Shown here piece by piece: positions 7,248-14,697 of a stretch of 32,691 nucleotides of DNA. The translations under genes were made by a program, and so were the position numbers. Source of the DNA: Amycolatopsis thermalba (GTDB lineage Bacteria; Actinomycetota; Actinomycetes; Mycobacteriales; Pseudonocardiaceae); contig NZ_PQHW01000079.1 of assembly GCF_003385215.1 (NCBI RefSeq), positions 1-32,691 on the forward strand, given 5' to 3'. The notes beneath the pieces were generated by a model that had not been told where the DNA came from, ran no database searches, and saw nothing but the letters and a program-made list of their open reading frames with translations. Each line of letters begins with the position of its first letter. Within the stretch, counting starts at the first letter, position 1.

Positions 7248-8225
7248 ATGAGCGTGGAAGCCACCGTCGAGCGCGTGCTGCGGCTACTGGCGCTGCTGCA
7301 GCGGCGGCCGTCCTGGACCGCGGCCGAACTCGCCGCGGAGCTGGGCGTCACCGACCGGTCGGTGCGTCGCGACGTGGAGCGGCTGCGCGCGGTCGGCTAC
7401 CCGGTGCAGGCCACCGCGGGCGTCGGCGGCGGCTACCAGCTCGGCGCGGGCACGCGACTCCCGCCGCTGCTGCTCGACGACGAGGAGGCCATCGCGACGG
7501 CGGTGTCCCTGCGGCTCGCCTCCGGTGGCACGGTCGCCGGGGCCGGGGAAGCGGCGCTGCGGGCGCTCGCGAAGCTCGACCAGGTCATGCCGCCGCGGCT
7601 GCGCGCCGAGGTGCGGGCGGTGCACGGCGCCACCGAAACGCTCGTCGCCGGGATCGAGATCGACGCGGAAGTGCTGGTGACGCTCGCCCGGGCGTGCCGG
7701 GACGCGGAGCGGGTGCGGTTCCGGTACGCCGACCGGAGCAGCGAGGACCACGAACGCACGGTCGAGCCGGTGCGCATGGTCGCCACCAACCGCCGCTGGT
7801 ACCTGATGGCGTGGGACCTCGACCGCGACGACTGGCGCACGTTCCGGCTGGACCGGATGCGTGAGGTGACGGCGACGACCTGGCGCTTCCGGCCGCGAGA
7901 ACACCCCGACCCGGTCGCGTACGTGCAGCGATCGGTCTCCGCGGCGCCCTACCGCTACCTCGCCAAGGTGCGGCTGCGGGCCAGCGCCGCGGAGGTGCGG
8001 GACCTGGTGCCGCCGCAGATCGCGCGCGTCGAAGAAGACCGCGACGGGTGGTGCCTGCTCGTCGCCGGGGGCGACGACCTGGACTGGCTGGCCGTGCACG
8101 TCGCCCGGCTCGGCTTCGAGGCGGAGCTGCTGGAGCCGCCCGAGCTGCGGGAGGCCGCGGCCCGCCTCGCGCGACGGGTCGCCGCGATGGCCGGAGAAGG
8201 TGATCCCGGGTCAGCGGGCCATTGA
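7248..8225 (+). CDS. WYL-domain transcriptional regulator (YafY type)
   Basis: A 325-residue protein with an N-terminal winged helix of the DeoR/HTH_11 type (W-T-A-A-E-L-A-A-E-L-G-V-T-D-R-S-V-R-R-D-V), the G-G-Y-Q-L-G-A-G wing, and a WYL domain around residues 140-225 (F-R-Y-A-D, then R-R-W-Y-L-M-A-W-D), followed by the WCX extension. Such proteins sense ligands through the WYL domain and usually control a neighbouring operon. The divergent DinB/VOC pair 62 bp away is the obvious target. The last 15 bp overlap the tail of the convergent oxidoreductase gene. Confidence 0.9.
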   Translation: MSVEATVERVLRLLALLQRRPSWTAAELAAELGVTDRSVRRDVERLRAVGYPVQATAGVGGGYQLGAGTRLPPLLLDDEEAIATAVSLRLASGGTVAGAGEAALRALAKLDQVMPPRLRAEVRAVHGATETLVAGIEIDAEVLVTLARACRDAERVRFRYADRSSEDHERTVEPVRMVATNRRWYLMAWDLDRDDWRTFRLDRMREVTATTWRFRPREHPDPVAYVQRSVSAAPYRYLAKVRLRASAAEVRDLVPPQIARVEEDRDGWCLLVAGGDDLDWLAVHVARLGFEAELLEPPELREAAARLARRVAAMAGEGDPGSAGH

Positions 8226-9101
8226 CAGCGCGCTGTCCAGCAGCCGCTGGATGTGCAGGCCGCGGTGGACGTCGCACGGGTGGGACGTGGTGCCGGTGTC
8301 GATCAGCGCGGCGAAGTCGTCCAGCATCGCGGTGTAGGACTGGCCGGCGCCGCCCTCCTTGCGGCCCAGCGTGCGGTACCCGTGCTCGCCGTACACGGCG
8401 AACTCGACCACCGTCGGCCGCAGCGGCAGCCGCAGCGACAACGTCGCCGAACTGAGCGCGCCGCCCTCGTGCTGGAACACGATGTGCCACAGGTCGTGGG
8501 GCCCGCGGTGCGCCGAGCGCACCCGCTCGATCGGGCCGAGCGCGGCGTCGAGCAGGTCGACGGCGTGCGGCCCGACGTCGGCCAGGGTGCCGCCGTCCTC
8601 CTGCCGCCACGGCGAGGCCGAGTACGGGCCGCCGAGCAGACCGCCGGACAGCCACCGCACGCCACCGCCGCTCCAGCTCCCGGCGGCGGCGAGGCCGGCC
8701 AGCCAGTCCCGCGTCGCGGTCGCGTAGCGCAGGGTCAGCATCACCAGGCTCACCACCCCCGCGCCGGACACGGCGTCGGCCAGCCGCTCGGCGCCCGCGA
8801 CATCGGCGGCGATCGGCTTCTCCAGGATCACGTGCTTGCCCGCCTTGACCGCCTCGACCGCCAGTTCGGCCTGCGTGGCGGGCGGCACCGCGAAGGCGAC
8901 GGCGTCTACCTGGCCGAGCAGCTCGTCCAGGCTGGTGCAGACCTCGGCGTCGTAGGGCTCGGCCAGCTCACGGCCGGCCTCCACGCGGCGCGTGAACACC
9001 GCGCTCAACCGCGTCGCGGGGTGGTCGGCCAGGCCGGGCGCGTGGACGGTGCGGGCCCACGGACCCGCGCCGACCAGCCCGACGCGCAGTGGCTCGTCCA
9101 C
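8211..9101 (-). CDS. Gfo/Idh/MocA-family oxidoreductase
   Basis: A 296-residue NAD(P)-dependent dehydrogenase. Evidence: the Rossmann start V-G-L-V-G-A-G-P-W-A at residues 7-16, the A-V-P-P-A-T-Q segment, the family motif H-V-I-L-E-K-P-I-A near residue 90, and a substrate domain with D-V-G-P-H-A-V-D-L-L-D. Sugar or inositol derivatives are the usual substrates of the family; nothing here narrows it. GTG start at 9101, two bases after the stop of the hydroxyacyl-CoA dehydrogenase gene, so the two are cotranscribed. The product is somewhat shorter than many members (about 330-360 residues). Confidence 0.88.
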   Translation of the reverse strand: MDEPLRVGLVGAGPWARTVHAPGLADHPATRLSAVFTRRVEAGRELAEPYDAEVCTSLDELLGQVDAVAFAVPPATQAELAVEAVKAGKHVILEKPIAADVAGAERLADAVSGAGVVSLVMLTLRYATATRDWLAGLAAAGSWSGGGVRWLSGGLLGGPYSASPWRQEDGGTLADVGPHAVDLLDAALGPIERVRSAHRGPHDLWHIVFQHEGGALSSATLSLRLPLRPTVVEFAVYGEHGYRTLGRKEGGAGQSYTAMLDDFAALIDTGTTSHPCDVHRGLHIQRLLDSALSMAR

Positions 9102-9103
9102 GA

Positions 9104-9964
9104 TCAGCCGTAGGAGTAGAAGCCGCGGCCGCTCTTCTTGCCGAGCAGCCCGGCGTCGACCATGCGCAGCAGCAGCGGCGGCGGCGAGTAGAGGGGCTCC
9201 TTGAACTCCTCGTACATCGACTCCGCGATCGCCTTGATGGTGTCCAGGCCGATCAGGTCGGACAGGCGCAGCGGACCCATCGGGTGCGCGGTGCCCAGCT
9301 CCATGCCGCGGTCGATGTCCTCGGCCGAGGCGAAGCCCGACTCGATCATCCGGATCGCCGACAGCAGGTACGGCACGAGCAGCGCGTTCACGATGAACCC
9401 GGCCCGGTCCTGCGACCGGATCACGGTCTTGCCCAGCGAGCCGGTGGCGTGCTCGTCCGCGCGCTTGACCGTGTCCTCACCGGTCAGCAGCGACGGCACC
9501 AGCTCGACCAGCGGCAGCACCGGGACCGGGTTGAAGAAGTGGATGCCGATCACCTGCTGCGGACGGCTCGTCGCCATGCCCAGCTTCATGATCGGGATGG
9601 AGGAGGTGTTGGAGGCGAAGATCGCGTCCGGCCGCTCGACGATCTTGTCCAGCGAGCGGAACACCTCGACCTTGGCCTGCTCCTGCTCGATCACGGCCTC
9701 GATCACGAGGTCGCGGTCGGCGAAGGAGGCGATGTCGGTGGTGAACGTGAGCCGCCCGAGAGCCGCGTCGGCGTCGTCGGTGGACAGCTTGCCCGCCTTC
9801 ACCGCACGCTGCAGCGACTTCTCGATGCGGGCACGCCCGGCGTCCAGCGCCGGCTGGCTCACCTCGGTGACCGCCACGTCCGCACCGGCACGGGCGTGCA
9901 CCTCCGCGATCCCGGAGCCCATCAACCCGGCTCCGACCACGCCTACTCGCTGGATGTCCGCCAT
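9104..9964 (-). CDS. 3-hydroxybutyryl-CoA dehydrogenase
   Basis: A 286-residue protein of the FadB2/Hbd type: NAD-binding G-A-G-L-M-G-S-G-I-A at 11-20, the E-A-V-I-E segment near residue 90, A-S-N-T-S-S, the catalytic H-F-F-N-P-V-P-V-L-P-L-V-E block, and the C-terminal domain with R-D-M-G/R-G-M-E-L-G-T-A-H-P-M-G-P-L-R-L-S-D-L-I-G. It oxidises 3-hydroxybutyryl-CoA to acetoacetyl-CoA, or the reverse, in fatty acid or PHB metabolism. ATG 9964 follows GGAGAGG; a longer frame upstream lacks support. Only about 37 bp separate its start from the big hairpin behind the DUF3073 gene, so either the promoter is compact or some transcripts read through. Confidence 0.93.
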   Translation of the reverse strand: MADIQRVGVVGAGLMGSGIAEVHARAGADVAVTEVSQPALDAGRARIEKSLQRAVKAGKLSTDDADAALGRLTFTTDIASFADRDLVIEAVIEQEQAKVEVFRSLDKIVERPDAIFASNTSSIPIMKLGMATSRPQQVIGIHFFNPVPVLPLVELVPSLLTGEDTVKRADEHATGSLGKTVIRSQDRAGFIVNALLVPYLLSAIRMIESGFASAEDIDRGMELGTAHPMGPLRLSDLIGLDTIKAIAESMYEEFKEPLYSPPPLLLRMVDAGLLGKKSGRGFYSYG

Positions 9965-10002
9965 CGCACCTCTCCAGTTCCGGCGCCCGACGACGCATGA
10001 CA

Positions 10003-10053
10003 CAGCACACGAGGGCGGGTTCCGGTCACGACCGGACCCACCCTCGTGTGCTG
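10003..10053 (-). terminator. Long hairpin after the DUF3073 gene
   Basis: Arms at about 10003-10026 and 10030-10053 pair over roughly 24 positions with one mismatch and one G-T pair around a very short loop. The hairpin starts 8 bp past the DUF3073 stop codon in the minus direction and lies about 38 bp before the start of the dehydrogenase gene. It can end the DUF3073 transcript and, given its position, may also act as a 5' element of the dehydrogenase mRNA. Confidence 0.8.
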
Positions 10054-10061
10054 GTCAGACG

Positions 10062-10259
10062 TCAACGACGGTAGTCGTCGTACTCGTCGGCGTACGGGTC
10101 GTACGGGTCCTCGTACTTCTCGTCCTCTTCCCGAGGATGAGAATTGGAGGACTGTCCTGACAGCTCGCGCTGAAGCGCAGCGAAATCTGTGTCGGGAGTG
10201 CTGTACTTGAGCTCTCGCGCCACCTTCGTCTGCTTGGCCTTGGCCCGGCCGCGCCCCAT
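10062..10259 (-). CDS. DUF3073 family protein
   Basis: A 65-residue protein starting MGRGRAKAKQTKVARELKY. The basic N-terminal half and the acidic, Tyr/Asp-rich C-terminal tail (E-D-P-Y-D-P-Y-A-D-E-Y-D-D-Y) are characteristic of this actinobacterial family, found near purM in mycobacteria (Rv0810c). The length is normal. The frame is open far upstream, but the ATG at 10259 follows AGGGGG and gives the conserved start. The charge pattern suggests RNA or ribosome association; function is not established. It is divergent from the 299-residue unknown gene. Confidence 0.9.
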   Translation of the reverse strand: MGRGRAKAKQTKVARELKYSTPDTDFAALQRELSGQSSNSHPREEDEKYEDPYDPYADEYDDYRR

Positions 10260-10457
10260 GGCTCGACCCCCTCGCACAGGGAACGGGGCGGCCGGGGGAA
10301 TCGGCGGCCCCGCATCGTCTCGACAATTGGTTCCTGGTGACACCGTACCCTGTCCGAGGGGTCCAATGCGACGTGGCTTCGTGTGCTTGTCACGACAGTG
10401 TCGGCTGTTGCGCCGGTCGGTGGTCGCGAGCGGGCGGCGACGTGCCACGATTCAACG

Positions 10458-11357
10458 GTGCTCCGACCGTTCGTGGCCTACCTCCGGGTGTATGAGCCCC
10501 TGTCCGCGTTCGGCGACCCTCCCCCCGCGGGGCTGCGCAAAGCCGTCGAGCAGGCCCAGCTGAGCCGCGCGGCGGCCGCCGAGCGGGAACAGCTCATGTG
10601 GTTGAAGTCACAGACCACCAGCCCGGTCCGGCTGCTGCCGGGCGAGTTGCCCGGCGGGCGGGCGCTGCCGAACCTGGACGTGCTGGTGCTCGACCCGGCC
10701 GACGTCCCGACCGACACCGGCGCGAAGGTCGGGCCCGGCCCGCTCGTGTGCCCGCTGGAGGTACGGGCCCGCTCGGCCGCCGCGCTGGTGAGCTTCCTCG
10801 GTGACGCGCACCCGTCGCTGCACGCCGCGGTGCTCGACTCGACCGGGGTGAGCGAGGAGAAGCTGAAGGCCAGGGCCAGCTCCGCGCTCGGTGATCTGCC
10901 GCAGGCCGCCGTGCACGTCCTGTCCACCACCTGGACCGTGCCGCTGCCGTGGTTCGCGCTGGTCGACCCGAAGCACCGCAGGCTCAACCTGGGCTCCGGC
11001 CCGGACGACCCCGAGCGCGAGGTCTCCTGGCGCGTCGCGATGGGCGACGCGACCCAGCGGGTGGCCGAGGCGCGGGAACTGGTGGAGGAAACCCTCGGCG
11101 ACTCCGGCCCGGCGCGCATCCTGGCCGAGACCGCCCGGTGGCTGACGAACTTCGACCCGGCCTCGGCGGTGGAGCTGGACTACGGCGGGCTGGTGCAGCT
11201 GATCGCCGACCCGGTCCTGGAGTCCGACACCAGCGCCGAGGAGGTGCACAGCATCATGGACGCCCTGCGTTCCGGCGACGTCGAGCAGATCGCCGAGCTG
11301 TTCACCGACCTGCGCGACTACTGGAGCGAGCTGGCGGCGCGGGAGCACTTCAACTGA
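10458..11357 (+). CDS. Conserved actinobacterial protein of unknown function
   Basis: A 299-residue soluble protein beginning VLRPFVAYLRVYEPLSAFGD. I do not recognise a catalytic motif. Visible traits are an N-terminal hydrophobic strand followed by an L-S-A-F segment, a helix with E-R-E-Q-L-M-W, a central block C-P-L-E-V-R-A-R-S-A-A-A-L, a P-L-P-W-F-A-L-V-D-P block, and an acidic C-terminal region (E-E-V-H-S-I-M-D-A-L-R-S-G-D-V). GTG 10458 is chosen over an upstream ATG because the sequence before it looks non-coding. The gene lies divergent from DUF3073, and its stop directly abuts the stop of the convergent SDR gene. Conservation beside DUF3073 hints at a housekeeping role; nothing more can be claimed. 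Confidence 0.8.
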   Translation: MLRPFVAYLRVYEPLSAFGDPPPAGLRKAVEQAQLSRAAAAEREQLMWLKSQTTSPVRLLPGELPGGRALPNLDVLVLDPADVPTDTGAKVGPGPLVCPLEVRARSAAALVSFLGDAHPSLHAAVLDSTGVSEEKLKARASSALGDLPQAAVHVLSTTWTVPLPWFALVDPKHRRLNLGSGPDDPEREVSWRVAMGDATQRVAEARELVEETLGDSGPARILAETARWLTNFDPASAVELDYGGLVQLIADPVLESDTSAEEVHSIMDALRSGDVEQIAELFTDLRDYWSELAAREHFN

Positions 11358-12092
11358 TCAGTCCGTGACCGCGCCACCGCTGACGGACAGCCGCACGCCG
11401 GTGACGAACCGGGCGTCGTCGGAGGCCAGGTAGGACACGGCGGCGGCCACGTCGTCGGGCTCGCCGAGCCGCCCCAGCGGCACCCCGGCCAGGTAGGCGG
11501 TGCGGTCCACCCCGGCGTGCCGCTCGACCGGCACCCAGCCCGGCGCCACGGTGTTCACGGTGATCCGCCACGCGGCCAGCTCCTTCGCCGCGGCCCGGGC
11601 GAGCCCGAGCTGCGCCGACTTCGCCGTCACGTAGGCCGCGGCCCCGGCCGGCGCCGTCCGTTCCGACTCGGCTCCGATGTGGATGATCCGGCCGCCACCG
11701 CGGGCTTTCATCCCGGGCAGCACGCGGCGCTGCAGCAGGACCGGGCTCTTGACGAAGAACTCCAGGTGCGCGAGGTAGTCCGGCCAGTCCAGGTCGGACA
11801 CCGCGGTGTCCGGCTGCGGCCCGGTGGCGTTGCAGACCAGCACCGCGACCGGGCCCAGCCCGTGTTCGACGGCGCTGATCAGCCGGTCGACCTCGGCGGG
11901 GTCGGTCACGTCGGCGGCGAAGGCGGCGGCGCGGCCACCGGTCTCGGCGATCTCGGCGACCACCTCACCCGCGCCGTCGTGATCGCTGCGGTAGTTCACC
12001 GCGACGGCGAACCCGTCGCGCGCCAGCCGCCGGGCCACGGCCGCGCCGAGACCGCGGGACGCGCCGGTGACCAGGGCGACGTCAGCCGGCAT
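11358..12092 (-). CDS. SDR-family oxidoreductase (FabG-like)
   Basis: A 244-residue short-chain dehydrogenase: T-G-A-S-R-G-L-G at 9-16, D-V-T-D near 61-64, C-N-A-T-G at 87-91 in the place of NAG, and the catalytic Y154-x-x-x-K158 (Y-V-T-A-K), closing with R-F-V-T-G-V-R-L-S-V-S-G-G. The usual serine 13 residues before the tyrosine is not there: the aligned stretch reads I-I-H-I-G-A-E-S, with alanine at 141 and a serine at 143. Activity may therefore be altered, or S143 may serve. The ATG overlaps the 3' end of the RsiG-like gene by 11 bp, so the two genes are coupled. Confidence 0.88.
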   Translation of the reverse strand: MPADVALVTGASRGLGAAVARRLARDGFAVAVNYRSDHDGAGEVVAEIAETGGRAAAFAADVTDPAEVDRLISAVEHGLGPVAVLVCNATGPQPDTAVSDLDWPDYLAHLEFFVKSPVLLQRRVLPGMKARGGGRIIHIGAESERTAPAGAAAYVTAKSAQLGLARAAAKELAAWRITVNTVAPGWVPVERHAGVDRTAYLAGVPLGRLGEPDDVAAAVSYLASDDARFVTGVRLSVSGGAVTD

Positions 12093-12663
12093 CGTCCGCG
12101 CGTTCGGCGGCCAGCAGGTCGTCCACGGAGGCCGAGCCCTTCGCGTAGCGGGCGGCGATCTCGGCGTTCAGCTGGTCGACCACGGCCTGCACCTCGCGCC
12201 GCCGCTGGGACACCGAGGACTCCTCGCCGTTGTAGTCCGCGAGGGTCTCGGCGAGCTTGTCGTCGGAGAGGGCGCCCACGTCGGTCAGGTCGGCGTTGCC
12301 CACCAGCGCCTCGGCCTGGCGCCGGTACTCACCGGCACGCGAGGGCTCCAGCTGCTGGTACCGCCCCGACCCGCGGGCCGGGCGCAGCGCGTTGTCGGAC
12401 AGGATCGTGGCCAGCTGGTCGACGATGCTGCCCCCGCCGGAGCGCCGCCGCTCCTGCTCGGCCCGCACGATGTCGATCCGCGCGTGCAGCAGCCGCCGCA
12501 GGTAGGAGAGATCGGTCTCCTCCTGGGCAGCCTCGTCCCGGCGCTCGCGCAGCTGCTCGAGCGACAGGCCGGCGAGGCCGTGCACGTAGCCGGGGTCCAG
12601 GACACGGTCGATGCGACGGCGTCCGCCCGGCCGGACTTCGATCACCGGGACATAGTGCTCCAT
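12082..12663 (-). CDS. rsiG: RsiG-like c-di-GMP-binding anti-sigma factor
   Basis: A 193-residue, mostly helical protein. Two helices carry the spacing known from Streptomyces RsiG, the anti-sigma factor of WhiG that needs c-di-GMP: E-x3-S-x2-R-x3-Q-x3-D. Helix 1 has E49, S53, R56, H60, D64 (His in place of Gln). Helix 2 has E148, S152, R155, Q159, D163, a full match. The surrounding text (E-E-T-D-L-S-Y-L-R-R-L-L, R-I-D-I-V-R-A-E) and a Ser/Gly-rich loop between the helices also fit. In Streptomyces a c-di-GMP dimer glues the protein to sigma-WhiG and delays sporulation. No whiG or cyclase gene lies in this window. It begins 30 bp after ygfZ and is coupled to the SDR. The motif match is seen directly; the partner sigma factor is inferred. 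Confidence 0.8.
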   Translation of the reverse strand: MEHYVPVIEVRPGGRRRIDRVLDPGYVHGLAGLSLEQLRERRDEAAQEETDLSYLRRLLHARIDIVRAEQERRRSGGGSIVDQLATILSDNALRPARGSGRYQQLEPSRAGEYRRQAEALVGNADLTDVGALSDDKLAETLADYNGEESSVSQRRREVQAVVDQLNAEIAARYAKGSASVDDLLAAERADDAG

Positions 12664-12693
12664 GCCGGGCCCCGGCGCCAGGCCGGGGCGGTA

Positions 12694-13821
12694 TCACCCG
12701 CGCAGGCGAGCCGCGGCCTCCCGGCCCGGCGCGGCGCCCTCGGCTGGCACCGAATCGGGGTCGACCGCCGCCTGCACCACCCGGTCCTCGTCCCCGGCGA
12801 GCAGCTCGGCGTCGACCGGGGTGGACCGCTTGACCAGGGCCAGCGCGATCGGCCCCAGCTCGTGGTGCTGCGCGACGCTGCCGACCCGCCCGACGACCCG
12901 GTCGCCGAGTTTCACCGGATCCCCGGTCTCCGGGTAGATCTCCGGCGAGCCGTCCAGGTGCAGCAGCACCATCCGGCGCGGCGGGCGGCCGACGTTGAAC
13001 ACCTTCGCCACCGTCTCCTGCCCGCGGTAGCAGCCCTTCGCGACGTGCGCGGCGCTGCCGATCCAGTTCACCTCGTGCGGGATCGTCTTCGCGTCGGTGT
13101 CCACGCCCAGCCGCGGGCGCAGCGACTCGACCCGCAGCGCGTCGAACGCCCACGTGCCGGCCGGGCGGGCGCCCGCGTCGGTGATGCGGCGCCACCAGCC
13201 GGCCAGCTCGTCGCGCGGCACCGCCAGGTCGACGCTGCACCGGCCGGGCCACGGCATGCGCCGGGCGAAGCCGCCGCCCACCGGCACGACGGAGTACGGC
13301 TCGGCGCCGAGTTCGATGTCCAAAGCGGACAGCACCCGGTCTGCGTCGGGGCCGAGCACGGTGAGGATCGCCAGTTCGCCGCTGACGTCGGTGATCTCCA
13401 CCTGCGACCAGAACTTCATCGCTTCGAGGTACTCGCGCAGGGTCTGCTTGCCGCCCTTGGGCAGCGCGCTGGTGGCCTCCGGCCCCGGATCGGTGTCCAG
13501 GTACACGGCCTCCCCGGCGTGCGCGAGGACCATGTGCGTGTCGACGTGCCCCTGGCTGTCCAGCACCAGCGCCTCGGTGCCGCTGCCCCCGGCCAGCTCC
13601 GTGACGTGCTGGGAGATCACCAGGTGCAGCCACGACAGGCGCTCGGGGCCGGTCACCTTCAGCACCTCGCGGTGCGAGCGGTCGACCACGGCCACACCGC
13701 GCGCGGCGGTGCGTTGCTCGGCGAACGGGTCGCCCCAGTGCCAGGGCACGCCCTGCTCGGGGTGGTCGTCCGGCGGCGCGACGGCGCCCGGCGCGGTGAG
13801 GAGCGGAGAAACGAGCGGCAT
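12694..13821 (-). CDS. ygfZ: YgfZ/GcvT-type folate-binding protein
   Basis: A 375-residue protein of the COG0354 family, involved in tetrahydrofolate-dependent maintenance of certain Fe-S enzymes. The signature K-G-C-Y-R-G-Q-E lies at 262-269, including the conserved Cys264. Other family traits are V-D-R-S-H-R-E near residue 46, L-D-S-Q-G-H-V-D near 87, and E-S-L-R-P-R-L-G-V-D followed by I-P-H-E-V. It corresponds in position to Rv0811c and lies divergent from pabC with only 30 bp between starts, so at least one transcript must be nearly leaderless. Folate is a shared theme of the two divergent genes. The C-terminal tail is Ala/Pro-rich. Confidence 0.93.
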   Translation of the reverse strand: MPLVSPLLTAPGAVAPPDDHPEQGVPWHWGDPFAEQRTAARGVAVVDRSHREVLKVTGPERLSWLHLVISQHVTELAGGSGTEALVLDSQGHVDTHMVLAHAGEAVYLDTDPGPEATSALPKGGKQTLREYLEAMKFWSQVEITDVSGELAILTVLGPDADRVLSALDIELGAEPYSVVPVGGGFARRMPWPGRCSVDLAVPRDELAGWWRRITDAGARPAGTWAFDALRVESLRPRLGVDTDAKTIPHEVNWIGSAAHVAKGCYRGQETVAKVFNVGRPPRRMVLLHLDGSPEIYPETGDPVKLGDRVVGRVGSVAQHHELGPIALALVKRSTPVDAELLAGDEDRVVQAAVDPDSVPAEGAAPGREAAARLRG

Positions 13822-13851
13822 ACCCCGATGTTAGGTGAGTACGGTTGGCCC

Positions 13852-14697
13852 ATGCGCGTACTCGCTTTCCTGGACGGGACCCTGGCCGACCCCGACACCC
13901 CGCACATCCGGGTCGAAGACCTCGGCCTGATGCGCGGCGACGGCGTCTTCGAGACGATCCTGGTCGCCGATGGCAAGGCGCGCGAGCTGCGCCCGCACCT
14001 GGACCGGATGGCCCGGTCGGCGTCCATGCTGGACCTGCCCGAACCGGACGACGCGGCCTGGCAGCGCGCCGCGCGGACGGTGATCGACAACTGGTCCGGC
14101 AGCCGCGAGTTCGCGCTGAAGCTCGTCTACACGCGCGGCGTCGACCCGGAGGGTGAGCCGACGGCCTTCGCGCTGGGGATCGAAATCGACCCGAAGGTGT
14201 TGCGCGCCCGCGAAGACGGGGTCGCGGTGGTGACCCTGGAACGCGGCATCGACCCGGGGCTGGCCGAGCGCGCGCCGTGGCTGCTGCTGGGCGCCAAGTC
14301 CCTGTCCTACGCGGTCAACATGGCCGCCGGGCGGGAGGCGGCCCGCCGCGGCGCGGACGACGTCATCTTCACCGCCAGCGACCTCCACTCGGTGCTGGAG
14401 GGCCCGACCTCGAACGTGATCGTGGCGCGCGGCGGCACGCTCTACACGCCGCCGCCCGGGATCGGCATCCTGCCCGGCACCACGCAGGCCGCGGTGTTCC
14501 GGGCGGCCGAGCGGGCCGGGTGGTCGACCAAGATCGAGATGATCCGGACGCCGGACCTGTTCAGCGCGGACGGGGTGTTCCTCGCCTCCTCGGTGCGGAA
14601 GCTGACCCGCGTGCACACCCTGGACCACCAGCCGCTGCGCGACTCCTCGGCGATCCACGCCGAGCTGGCCCAGGCCTACGAAGACCTCTACGCGTAG
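13852..14697 (+). CDS. pabC: Aminodeoxychorismate lyase-like class IV PLP enzyme
   Basis: A 281-residue fold-type IV PLP protein. It has R-G-D-G-V-F-E-T at 28-35, the Schiff-base Lys149 in G-A-K-S-L-S-Y, Glu183 in V-L-E-G-P-T-S-N-V and the cofactor phosphate block G-I-L-P-G-T-T. This pattern is shared by 4-amino-4-deoxychorismate lyases (p-aminobenzoate synthesis for folate) and D-amino acid or branched-chain aminotransferases. The mycobacterial positional counterpart is Rv0812, and the divergent folate-binding ygfZ favours the lyase. ATG 13852 has GGTGAG upstream; an in-frame ATG at 13828 is an alternative. The stop overlaps the convergent pxpC by 10 bp. Confidence 0.82.
   Translation: MRVLAFLDGTLADPDTPHIRVEDLGLMRGDGVFETILVADGKARELRPHLDRMARSASMLDLPEPDDAAWQRAARTVIDNWSGSREFALKLVYTRGVDPEGEPTAFALGIEIDPKVLRAREDGVAVVTLERGIDPGLAERAPWLLLGAKSLSYAVNMAAGREAARRGADDVIFTASDLHSVLEGPTSNVIVARGGTLYTPPPGIGILPGTTQAAVFRAAERAGWSTKIEMIRTPDLFSADGVFLASSVRKLTRVHTLDHQPLRDSSAIHAELAQAYEDLYA

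Noticed and set aside
12067..13851. Long plus-strand frame upstream of pabC (876 residues if joined)
   Set aside because: It is antisense to ygfZ and rsiG, which have clear families. The real start of pabC is near 13852.
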